In this document: piece by piece, positions 24,899 through 30,701 of the stretch
Layout: each line of letters opens with the position of its first letter
Numbering within the stretch: the stretch's first letter is position 1
Origin: a virus
Direction: 5' to 3' (one strand)
DNA: 30,722 bases
IMG/VR virus record: IMGVR_UViG_3300008217_000042
Span: 1 to 30,722 of that record
The notes under the pieces: model-generated
Told to the model about the DNA's origin: nothing
What the model saw: the letters and a program-made list of their open reading frames with translations, nothing else
The model's database searches: none
Translations under genes and position numbers: made by a program

Positions 24899-26107
24899 TT
24901 ATAATCCCTCATCATAGTATTCATCATTCTCGTCATATTGACCTTCATCATAATCTTCTTCATTGTAATCTTCTTCATCATCATAATGTTCTTGTACATC
25001 TCCGATGTTATCGTTAAAGAAATTTCCCATAGTATATCTAAATCGAGGTGTATCAATATCTCTGTCTATTCTTTGCATATATTTATTTAATGGGTAAGGA
25101 ATTATGTACTCATCTACCTGCTCGGCAATGTCTGTTTCTCTAGGTAGTAGTACAGTGTTATTCTTAAAATAATCTATGCTACTTTCTTTCATGTTGTTAT
25201 AAAGTAAAATATCCTGTGCTAATCTTATACCCTCGATTATGTCTGACTCACATTCATTGTAGTCTAGTATTTGATGATAGTTCTTAAATACTTTCTCTAG
25301 GTAATTTGAAATACCAAATCTAGATATTTCTCTGTGCAAATTATTGGCAGAGTTACCAATACAATTTTTCTTCAGACACATAATTATATTAATCCACTCT
25401 TTGACACGCATTATATCGTATGTGCCACCATGTAATCTAAATTCTAGACTGCCATAAGTGGAGGTAGCTTTTAAATTTAATGCACTATATTTAGGAAAAC
25501 CATTTACGTGCTTCTTAAAGTCCAAGTCTTTTTCTACTGACGTCAGTATGTTAGATAATGTACGTTTAAAATCATCAGACCTAGCGAAGGGCAAACAGTA
25601 TAAATTTTCTTTTCTATGTACACCACAATAATTAAATAACACATTCTCAAATATAGCATAGTCAATAAGCAGTCTAGCGTATTCATTTTTATTTAAGTCA
25701 GTAACATCTAAATGTATATGTACGCTACATCTGTCTGATGGAATACTATTGGGTACAGTAATAGCCGCAAGATATTCATTTAATTCATTCAGGGCTACAG
25801 CTAAATCTTTGCCAAATATCTTCTTAGTAACAAATTCAACTCCATTATTACGTAAACTGCCGTCATTCTTTACATTCCAATACCCAGTACCAAAAAATAT
25901 TCCTCTGGTTTCCGCGTCAAAACTAAAATATGGATTATCAGAGTCTCTATTTACTCCATTATGTACAAAATGACTAGCCTCTTTCATATTTTCTAACTCA
26001 ACTTCTACACCAATAATACATCTTGGTAATACAAAATCACTAGACTCCTGATAAGAAAATACGTTTCTATTTTTTTCGAATATTGAACCTATGTTATCTG
26101 TGGGCAT
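24899..26107 (-). CDS. Amidoligase_2-type putative amidoligase with acidic tail
   Basis: 402 aa, of the glutamine-synthetase-like amidoligase superfamily. Visible landmarks: IGVEVELEN (Glu35, Glu37; the GxExE strand), WNVKNDGSLRNNGVEFVT (77-94), SVHIHLD (His130, His132) and YSALNLKATSTYGSLEFRLH (207-226, with Glu222 and Arg224). These enzymes are predicted to make amide bonds using ATP. The last 30 residues are almost only Asp, Glu and Tyr (17 acidic, 6 Tyr), unlike a catalytic domain. Preceded by GGAGGAATGTTAA ahead of the ATG; overlaps the 223-aa gene by 14 bases. Family fit is good; the substrate is unknown. Confidence 0.8.
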   Translation of the reverse strand: MPTDNIGSIFEKNRNVFSYQESSDFVLPRCIIGVEVELENMKEASHFVHNGVNRDSDNPYFSFDAETRGIFFGTGYWNVKNDGSLRNNGVEFVTKKIFGKDLAVALNELNEYLAAITVPNSIPSDRCSVHIHLDVTDLNKNEYARLLIDYAIFENVLFNYCGVHRKENLYCLPFARSDDFKRTLSNILTSVEKDLDFKKHVNGFPKYSALNLKATSTYGSLEFRLHGGTYDIMRVKEWINIIMCLKKNCIGNSANNLHREISRFGISNYLEKVFKNYHQILDYNECESDIIEGIRLAQDILLYNNMKESSIDYFKNNTVLLPRETDIAEQVDEYIIPYPLNKYMQRIDRDIDTPRFRYTMGNFFNDNIGDVQEHYDDEEDYNEEDYDEGQYDENDEYYDEGL

Positions 26108-26765
26108 TTAACATTCCTCCAATCTGAATATTTTCTAATTGTATCAAATCTATTAAGTCATTGTTTCCATTAAATAAATCTACTGTTGGGTACATTGACT
26201 TGTCTCTCATTTTACCAACTAATATATCTTTATACCCAAGATAAATACCCTCGCTGTTCCACGTAGAACTTACATATAAATCTTTTGATATAGCACCTGC
26301 ATATCTGTCTCCAGATGTAATCCTACTTATAGCACCACTAACTGTGAAATAACTTGGAAAAAATACTTCCCTTATAAACTTTGGTTTTCTTAAATCTTCG
26401 TAGTTAAATAAAGGAAGTTTAAATATTTCTTTTAAGTCATGATTCAATTGAGTTATGTTTACAACTCTCTCATTAAAAGATTGTCTGTATTGTTGTGTAG
26501 CAAATCTAGATAGTCTGACAACACCTTTCTTAGCATTTAATAATCCCAATCTAGGAAACTTAAAATCAATTTCAATATATTCTACTCTATGTCTAGTCGG
26601 CAACCACTCATTATCATCTCCAATAATTGAACCTGAAATATTGTTTCTATCTTCATCAATATCGTCAACATAAAATAAGTTAGGTTTTGTATCATTTAGG
26701 TAGAGTAATACAGTGCAAGTTCTATATCTCTGTCTAAAATCTCTCCTGTCTTCTGTAATAATCAC
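26094..26765 (-). CDS. Unrecognised 223-aa protein between two amidoligases, GTG start
   Basis: 223 aa, rich in beta strands, with no recognised motif. Regions that look conserved: RTCTVLLYLNDTKPNLFYVD near the N-terminus, RHRVEYIEIDFKFPRLGLLN at about 58-77, and KFIREVFFPSYFTVSGAISR at about 129-148. The start is GTG, sharing TAGTG with the stop of the COOH-NH2 ligase. It overlaps the Amidoligase_2 gene by 14 bases. Its constant coupling to both ligases suggests a partner or scaffold in the same process. Nothing in the sequence shows a reaction. Confidence 0.55.
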   Translation of the reverse strand: MIITEDRRDFRQRYRTCTVLLYLNDTKPNLFYVDDIDEDRNNISGSIIGDDNEWLPTRHRVEYIEIDFKFPRLGLLNAKKGVVRLSRFATQQYRQSFNERVVNITQLNHDLKEIFKLPLFNYEDLRKPKFIREVFFPSYFTVSGAISRITSGDRYAGAISKDLYVSSTWNSEGIYLGYKDILVGKMRDKSMYPTVDLFNGNNDLIDLIQLENIQIGGMLNAHR

Positions 26766-27604
26766 TATGAAGTCCCCAAAGTTGGTACATGCATACCATA
26801 ATTTTCACATAAATCCCAAGCATCATCAACAAGACCACAATTAATAATATCTTGAAAATTATCCTCTCCGACATCTGCTATTCTTCGCTCGTGTGTAGGT
26901 TGTTCATTATTTGGTAAATAATGTAATACGTCAAAAGTCATTGCTTTTATCTGTTCAAATACCCACGCTTTTATATTATCGTTACTCAACCATATATTAC
27001 TAGGAGTTCTATATTCAATTCCATATTCTTTTTGCCTGAATGAACCTGCCTGACCATAAAATGATTTTCTTTGTGATGTTCCCTCTAATACTGTTAGCGG
27101 TAATCCAATATACCAATCACACCCTTTGACTAAACTACTGCGAGCCATTGGATGAAAATTAGGTTCGGTTAATCCAACATGGATATGACCACCTGCAGTT
27201 CTGATATTATCTTTGTGTAATAATTTAGTGTTCACAACATTTTGTTGTAAAGAATATATGTTGTAGTCAGGATCGCAACCAAATTGTTTAGCTTGTTCAG
27301 ACTTTAAAAACTCAGGCTCAAACTTTTGGAAGTCCATTATTTTATAGTGTAGGCTATGCGATTTTATGATAGTTCTTAATGATTCCATTACATCATTAGT
27401 CCTTTTAACAAATTGTTTTGCTGTGAGTGCGGGTTCAATATTGAGTTCAGCCATAACATTATCCTCCTGAACTGCACCACCATTAACTTCTCTAGGACAC
27501 GCCTTGCTACCACCAACCAAGCCAACGCTCGGATATGCGTTATTATCCTCATCATATAAGAATAACTCAGCATCATGACCAACAGTTAATATTTGTTTTG
27601 GCAT
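26765..27604 (-). CDS. phiEco32-type amidoligase (COOH-NH2 ligase)
   Basis: 279 aa, close to the phiEco32-like amidoligase type 2 pattern: VGHDAELFL (8-16, Asp11, Glu13), DNVMAELNIEPA (48-59, Glu53), TAGGHIHVG (136-144, His140, His142), and RKSFYGQAGSFRQKEYGIEY (179-198, Glu193, Glu197) followed by RTPSNIWL. The repeated acidic and His pairs match metal and ATP binding in the glutamine-synthetase-like fold. The family joins a carboxylate to an amine, judged from its structure class; no substrate is known to me. AGAGGT lies about 10 bases before the ATG. It is the first gene of the island in transcription order. Confidence 0.85.
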   Translation of the reverse strand: MPKQILTVGHDAELFLYDEDNNAYPSVGLVGGSKACPREVNGGAVQEDNVMAELNIEPALTAKQFVKRTNDVMESLRTIIKSHSLHYKIMDFQKFEPEFLKSEQAKQFGCDPDYNIYSLQQNVVNTKLLHKDNIRTAGGHIHVGLTEPNFHPMARSSLVKGCDWYIGLPLTVLEGTSQRKSFYGQAGSFRQKEYGIEYRTPSNIWLSNDNIKAWVFEQIKAMTFDVLHYLPNNEQPTHERRIADVGEDNFQDIINCGLVDDAWDLCENYGMHVPTLGTS

Positions 27605-27636
27605 AATTATTTACCTCTCCGTTTTTATCTCTTAAT

Positions 27637-27984
27637 TTAAAATTTTCGCAATATAAAAAGCCTAATATGCCCCCAACCACCACCATTCCTTCTAAACAGT
27701 TCTCTATGTTTTAAAGGCAGTATACCAAGACCAGTTTTCGTTAGTGTACAAAACGCCCTAGCAATATATTCCCTTTCAGCTTGGCTCTTGGAGTACATAC
27801 ACCCATGACCTTTAATTCTAGAAGTTTCAATATCCCTATCTAAAACAAGCTCCAAACGTCTTCTTTTACCCATTCTCTTATTAACTAAATCAGAATCAGA
27901 GTATTTTCTTTTGAACCAACGCTTACTACGTCTTTTGTCTTTTTTAGGTCTACTTATTCTGTGAAAAGGCCTATATTCACTCAT
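27637..27984 (-). CDS. Hypothetical basic protein
   Basis: About 115 aa, strongly basic: a run of Lys/Arg (RPKKDKRRSKRWFKRKY, then KRMGKRRRLELV) in the first half and a Gly-Gly-Trp-Gly near the end. The longer reading from 27999 would need a TTG start; I chose the ATG at 27984 because GGGAG lies 8 bases upstream. Such charge would suit RNA or DNA binding, or a role at the ribosome or nucleoid. No family recognised. It follows the 107-aa gene with 2 bases between stop and start and precedes the amide-bond island by 32. Confidence 0.55.
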   Translation of the reverse strand: MSEYRPFHRISRPKKDKRRSKRWFKRKYSDSDLVNKRMGKRRRLELVLDRDIETSRIKGHGCMYSKSQAEREYIARAFCTLTKTGLGILPLKHRELFRRNGGGWGHIRLFILRKF

Positions 27985-27986
27985 AA

Positions 27987-28313
27987 TCATATCTCCCAAT
28001 CGAATGTGAAGTCAGATTTTAATAATAATTTACCCTCGTGAAAAATAATTTGAACAGTAGAATCATCTATCTTCCGAATCTTAACAGTACAATGTGTAAC
28101 TTTGGTGTCAGATAACTTAAACAATTTAAGAAAATCATTAAGGTTATAATAATCAGTGTCCATCTGAATATTAAGTTCCTTATTTAATTCCTTATCTTGC
28201 TTAAGTTCGACAATAACTGGACAGTCAGGAGTAAAATCCTCTCCCGCCTCAGCCTCATCTATTGTTTTAGCTAGGTCTTTGCGTTTACCGCCAAATAATT
28301 CTTTTAATGACAT
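27987..28313 (-). CDS. Hypothetical 108-aa protein
   Basis: About 108 aa starting MSLKELFGGKRKDLAKTIDE. The first third is charged and helical; the rest alternates strands (TVKIRKIDDSTVQIIFHEGK) and ends in FDWEI. No cysteine pairs or membrane segment. The longer reading frame starts at 28373 inside the upstream gene. An excellent AAGGAGGTG at 28318-28326 points instead to the ATG at 28313. Function unknown. Confidence 0.55.
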   Translation of the reverse strand: MSLKELFGGKRKDLAKTIDEAEAGEDFTPDCPVIVELKQDKELNKELNIQMDTDYYNLNDFLKLFKLSDTKVTHCTVKIRKIDDSTVQIIFHEGKLLLKSDFTFDWEI

Positions 28314-28314
28314 A

Positions 28315-28809
28315 CTACACCTCCTTAATAGGATTAAACCAACTTGGTACTTCTGAATAATTCCACTTAGCAAATCTAGATTTTTCTACGTTGTAATATT
28401 CTCGATACGCAATAATTGTATTTTTATGTTTGTATTCATCAGGCATACATTGTGGTGGGCAAGTGAACTTTTCACTACCAATATTGTCAGGAACTTTAAT
28501 TAATAAATCGTACATTTCGGTGCATTTATGTATCTTCTCGTACCTAGCAAAGTACTCAAGTAATAAGAAGAAAAATAATTCATGAAGCCACCGATAATTA
28601 TCTTCGGACTTTCTAACCCATACTGCAGATGGGTGGTTGTGATGTGTCTTTTTATACAGATTAAATTCATCACAATAATCATCACCATCACATACTCGGT
28701 GTGCTGTACACAATAATTGTGCTGATTCTAATATCATTTTTACAACGTGTTTGTCGCAGTGCATTTTAGCACATTGGTCAGCGTTTTTATGTAAGTAAAA
28801 TATATTCAT
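28315..28809 (-). CDS. Conserved phage protein with HCDKHVVKM motif
   Basis: 164 aa. The pattern MNIFYLHKNADQCAKMHCDK, HVVKMILESAQLLCTAHR (about 21-38), THHNHPSAVWVRKSEDNY (about 54-71) and CPPQCMPDEYK (about 117-127) is one I have seen repeatedly in phage genomes. The many conserved His, Cys and Asp residues suggest a metal-dependent enzyme. I cannot name a reaction with confidence; annotations as a DNA glycosylase exist in my memory but are not supported by visible motifs. Coupled to the preceding gene by an ATGA overlap. Confidence 0.65.
   Translation of the reverse strand: MNIFYLHKNADQCAKMHCDKHVVKMILESAQLLCTAHRVCDGDDYCDEFNLYKKTHHNHPSAVWVRKSEDNYRWLHELFFFLLLEYFARYEKIHKCTEMYDLLIKVPDNIGSEKFTCPPQCMPDEYKHKNTIIAYREYYNVEKSRFAKWNYSEVPSWFNPIKEV
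28318..28326 (-). promoter_or_regulatory. Strong Shine-Dalgarno sequence deciding a start
   Basis: AAGGAGGTG (on the - strand) is formed by the last sense codons of the upstream gene (Lys-Glu-Val) and lies 4 bases before the ATG at 28313. It selects that ATG over an upstream in-frame ATG at 28373, which would overlap the neighbour by 59 bases. Confidence 0.6.
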
Positions 28810-29003
28810 ACCGAATTAATTCTGCGGTAAATACTAGATATGGTATGTCCTAAGTGCGGCATACCTTTGAACCTATTTGGATTTAATTGTTCCCTGTATA
28901 ACTTTGGCTCAGGCTTATGTATATCCAAATAATTACTGAATAGACACTCATTGTGATAAGATACATTAGACCTTACCTTAACTCGTTTCCTGTTCTTAGA
29001 CAT
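28806..29003 (-). CDS. Hypothetical basic 65-aa protein
   Basis: 65 aa, basic N-terminus (MSKNRKRVKVRSN), then Pro/Tyr-rich text (LDIHKPEPKLYREQLNPNRF) and MPHLGHTISSIYRRI. No family recognised. A strong CGGAGG lies 7 bases before the ATG. It overlaps the HCDKHVVKM gene as ATGA and follows the 72-aa gene with one base between, so it is part of the same operon. Confidence 0.55.
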   Translation of the reverse strand: MSKNRKRVKVRSNVSYHNECLFSNYLDIHKPEPKLYREQLNPNRFKGMPHLGHTISSIYRRINSV

Positions 29004-29004
29004 A

Positions 29005-29223
29005 TTATCCTCCGTTTACTAAATAATTACTGAGTAATAATAACCTGCCCTGATTGACAGGCATTGAATGGGATTTACACGCTTCGAGAATACAACGGAC
29101 TGATGTCCAATTTTTTATAGCGTTCCTATGAGAACGCTTATAATAAAAATATCCCGCAGTAATAATCATATCCTTCTCAGCGTCGGTTAATGGTGCTTTG
29201 TCGTTTGAATGTGATGTAATCAT
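29005..29223 (-). CDS. Hypothetical 72-aa protein
   Basis: About 72 aa starting MITSHSNDKAPLTDAEKDMI. The centre is basic and helical (AGYFYYKRSHRNAIKNW), with VRCILEACKSHSM after it. The ATG at 29223 is preferred over 29229 because TTTGGAGATG is placed about 8 bases before it. No recognised family; the short helical, basic nature resembles small early phage proteins that bind host factors, but that is a guess. Confidence 0.5.
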   Translation of the reverse strand: MITSHSNDKAPLTDAEKDMIITAGYFYYKRSHRNAIKNWTSVRCILEACKSHSMPVNQGRLLLLSNYLVNGG

Positions 29224-29242
29224 TAGCACATCTCCAAATTAA

Positions 29243-29401
29243 TTATTGAGGTATGACATCAAGCAAACGTATGATCTGATTTTCAGATGTTACGTTAGCT
29301 AGTGCCTGTTCATATGTTCCATACTTACCAACAATTTCATACCCATCACCAGATGGTGCAAGTAAGTGAAACAAGTAACCAAGTTCACTAATTGTACGCA
29401 T
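29243..29401 (-). CDS. 52-aa hypothetical protein, first gene of the long operon
   Basis: A short gene with the best ribosome-binding site in the window, AAGGAGGTGA at 29411-29420, 9 bases before its ATG. The product starts MRTISELGYLFHLLAPSGDG and continues with YEIVGKYGTYEQALANVTSE before a hydrophobic end (IIRLLDVIPQ). No cysteines or membrane span. It directly follows two copies of the 13-base dyad and a candidate promoter. As the leader gene of a long operon it should be well expressed. Function unknown. Confidence 0.6.
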   Translation of the reverse strand: MRTISELGYLFHLLAPSGDGYEIVGKYGTYEQALANVTSENQIIRLLDVIPQ

Positions 29402-29432
29402 GATTCGCTCTCACCTCCTTATATTGGATTTA

Positions 29433-29445
29433 ATTACATTGTAAT
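29433..29445. promoter_or_regulatory. Candidate operator dyad (copy 2)
   Basis: ATTACATTGTAAT, 6-base arms around one central base, 32 bases ahead of the first gene of the long - strand operon. It forms a tandem pair with the copy at 29449, 16 bases start to start, about one and a half helical turns. Confidence 0.6.
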
Positions 29446-29448
29446 AAA

Positions 29449-29461
29449 ATTACATTGTAAT
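29449..29461. promoter_or_regulatory. Candidate operator dyad (copy 3)
   Basis: ATTACATTGTAAT again, with the inverted repeat extending one more base on each side (29448-29462). Tandem identical copies in a non-coding region just downstream of a candidate promoter suggest cooperative protein binding. Confidence 0.6.
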
Positions 29462-29541
29462 TATTTTAATAATAGGCAAACCAAAAAAAATTTAGGGATT
29501 CCCCATTATTAAACACATTATCTCACATCTAAACATAAAAG

Positions 29542-29570
29542 TATATAGCATACAATAAAATAATCATCAA
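29542..29570 (-). promoter_or_regulatory. Candidate sigma70-type promoter for the long operon
   Basis: On the - strand, TTGATG and TATATA are separated by 17 bases, with a TGC just before the -10 (extended -10). It lies between the terminator at 29643 and the dyad pair. Both hexamers have four of six consensus bases. The AT-rich surroundings make chance matches likely, so this is tentative. The rest of 29462-29640 shows nothing else I can support. Confidence 0.35.
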
Positions 29571-29642
29571 TATAGAATAATAATTAATATCGCAATAATA
29601 AACTACTATCATCATTTATGTCTGTGGCATTTTCTTTGGGCG

Positions 29643-29682
29643 AAAAAAAATCCCTACCAGAGAGGAGGATTCTCTGATAGGG
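29643..29682 (-). terminator. Intrinsic terminator after the 240-aa gene
   Basis: On the - strand a 12-pair stem (CCCTATCAGAGA with TCTCTGGTAGGG, 7-base loop) is followed by one A and eight U. One pair is U-G, allowed only in the - strand RNA and a mismatch on the other strand, which fixes direction. It lies about 22 bases after the stop of the 240-aa gene and separates that gene from the long operon. Confidence 0.85.
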
Positions 29683-29704
29683 AAAATGTTACTACCTATA
29701 ACTT

Positions 29705-30427
29705 TTATTTTTTAGCCTTAGTCTTTGCTTCGATTGCTACACTTAAATTTTCAGCAAGTGCCTGAATTGCACCAAAGGCTGGTTTTAACATCGCGGCTAT
29801 TTCCTTAGCTGTAGCCTTTGACATTCCGCCTTTAACATCAGCTTTAGCATATAGACCTTTTAAAGCCCTATGTTCCTCAGCTAACCTAGCAATGTCCTGC
29901 TCAAGTACAGATTTTTTCATGTGCTTGGCACGCGTTACAAACTGAGCAAGCGTTTCGTGTTCTTTGGGTGATGTAACTTTTAAAGAACTGATTGCTTCAC
30001 TCTTACGTGTAGCGTATGACGCTCTATACTTAGGATTACTCCCGCCTTTTTCGTTCTTTGGCGAAGTGCTAATGTCAGCTTTAACCTCTAAGTGATCTAA
30101 CGCTGTACTTACCAGAGTTTTAACTAAGTGCTTATTATCTCCGCAAGCCTTTTTAGCTTCGCAAATCGTACCAAGTATGGCAAGAGATACAACACCAACA
30201 TTGTCATGATGGGCTTTTCTGGCCTCATCATAATTTTTTTGGCTGCTCGCCGTACTGCTTAACACGTTACAAACTTTTTGAAAAGATTGCGTGTCAGTAT
30301 GTGGTACGCCTTTGGAATCCAACAAGGTTGTTTTAAATCCATTTTTTTCAATGGAGTCAGCGAACATTGCTCCCTGTTGCATTGGTGAGACAACAACTTC
30401 TTCTACTTTTTGGTTTGATGATTTCAT
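29705..30427 (-). CDS. Stand-alone 240-aa hypothetical protein
   Basis: 240 aa, rich in Lys, Ala and Ser. The first third carries a hydrophobic helix (GVVSLAILGTICEAKKACG, about 77-95), the middle is basic and polar (KNEKGGSNPKYRASYATRKS, about 124-143), and the end is helical with an Ala-rich face (AKEIAAMLKPAFGAIQALAE, about 207-226) and a Lys tail. No known family. It is a single-gene unit: a promoter with a perfect TATAAT upstream, a structured ~190-base leader, AAAGGT before the ATG, and a strong terminator after it. This points to high, separately timed expression, such as an early takeover, DNA-binding or decoy protein, but no motif shows it. Confidence 0.65.
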   Translation of the reverse strand: MKSSNQKVEEVVVSPMQQGAMFADSIEKNGFKTTLLDSKGVPHTDTQSFQKVCNVLSSTASSQKNYDEARKAHHDNVGVVSLAILGTICEAKKACGDNKHLVKTLVSTALDHLEVKADISTSPKNEKGGSNPKYRASYATRKSEAISSLKVTSPKEHETLAQFVTRAKHMKKSVLEQDIARLAEEHRALKGLYAKADVKGGMSKATAKEIAAMLKPAFGAIQALAENLSVAIEAKTKAKK

Positions 30428-30452
30428 AGTTTTACCTTTTAAGTTAGTTAAA

Positions 30453-30465
30453 ATTACAATGTAGT
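30453..30465. promoter_or_regulatory. Candidate operator dyad, one mismatch (copy 4)
   Basis: ATTACAATGTAGT, matching the 13-base dyad except for one base in the right arm, 26 bases ahead of the 240-aa gene start. Like the copies at 29433 and 29449 it falls in the leader of a - strand unit. Confidence 0.45.
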
Positions 30466-30486
30466 TTTTCGTAGGTCTATTATTTC

Positions 30487-30534
30487 CTACTGTTTATTGT
30501 GCGGTTGTGTTTGAAATCTCAAAGCCCTATACAC
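30487..30534 (-). CDS. Possible 15-aa leader peptide, GTG start
   Basis: An AAGGAG at 30541-30546 sits 6 bases before a GTG that opens a 15-codon frame (MYRALRFQTQPHNKQ, then TAG), within the leader of the 240-aa gene and ending about 60 bases before it. Part of the ribosome-binding site lies in a 7-pair stem with 30612-30618. It may be a regulatory leader peptide. So short an ORF could be chance. Confidence 0.25.
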   Translation of the reverse strand: MYRALRFQTQPHNKQ

Positions 30535-30543
30535 TCGGCACTC

Positions 30544-30618
30544 CTTAGACTTGGTAGTTCTGTAATTTTACCCAATCCGATTTGGGTAGGACACGCTGTA
30601 ATGCTGTCGCTGTCTAAG
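30544..30618 (-). promoter_or_regulatory. Structured 5' leader of the 240-aa gene
   Basis: On the - strand transcript, CUUAGAC (30618-30612) can pair with GUCUAAG (30550-30544), closing a 61-base domain. That domain contains a perfect 7-pair hairpin, UACCCAA with UUGGGUA, around a 6-base loop (30588-30569). The outer 3' arm covers part of an AAGGAG. It matches no riboswitch class I can name. It starts right after the promoter. Confidence 0.45.
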
Positions 30619-30626
30619 TATTAACC

Positions 30627-30654
30627 ATTATACGCCCCTCACAATTTTATGCAA
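30627..30654 (-). promoter_or_regulatory. Sigma70-type promoter for the 240-aa gene
   Basis: On the - strand, a perfect TATAAT (30632-30627) with TTGCAT 16 bases upstream (30654-30649). Transcription would start near 30620, immediately ahead of the structured leader. The -35 is weak but the -10 is full consensus, and it is the best host-type promoter in the window. Confidence 0.6.
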
Positions 30655-30701
30655 GTTGCCCCTGTTTTTTAAATGTTGCCGTTGAAAAATAAATTCCCGT
30701 G

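Noticed and set aside
27388-27582. 64-aa frame on the - strand within the phiEco32-type ligase gene.
   Set aside because: Contained within a conserved gene and Met/Leu/Ile-rich only because of a frame shift of AT-rich codons.
21797-27604. The island as a 7-deazaguanine or other DNA base modification pathway.
   Set aside because: The glutaminase and ligases could fit such chemistry, but no QueC, QueD, QueE, FolE, DpdA or deoxypyrimidine hydroxylase is visible nearby.
29487-29515. GGGGAATCCC followed by eight U on the - strand as a second terminator.
   Set aside because: The possible stem is only three pairs, too short to stop transcription, and it would lie between the promoter and the first gene of the operon.
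20882-30465. AATGTA core of the dyads as a phage sigma-factor -10 element like that of phiEco32.
   Set aside because: AATGTA faces the direction of transcription only at 29433 and 29449; at 20882 and 30453 it is on the other strand. The symmetric dyad explains all copies better.
30544-30618. tRNA or known riboswitch in the leader of the 240-aa gene.
   Set aside because: No cloverleaf, no TTCGA loop, no CCA-compatible acceptor and no match to a riboswitch class I know. Kept only as an unnamed structured leader.
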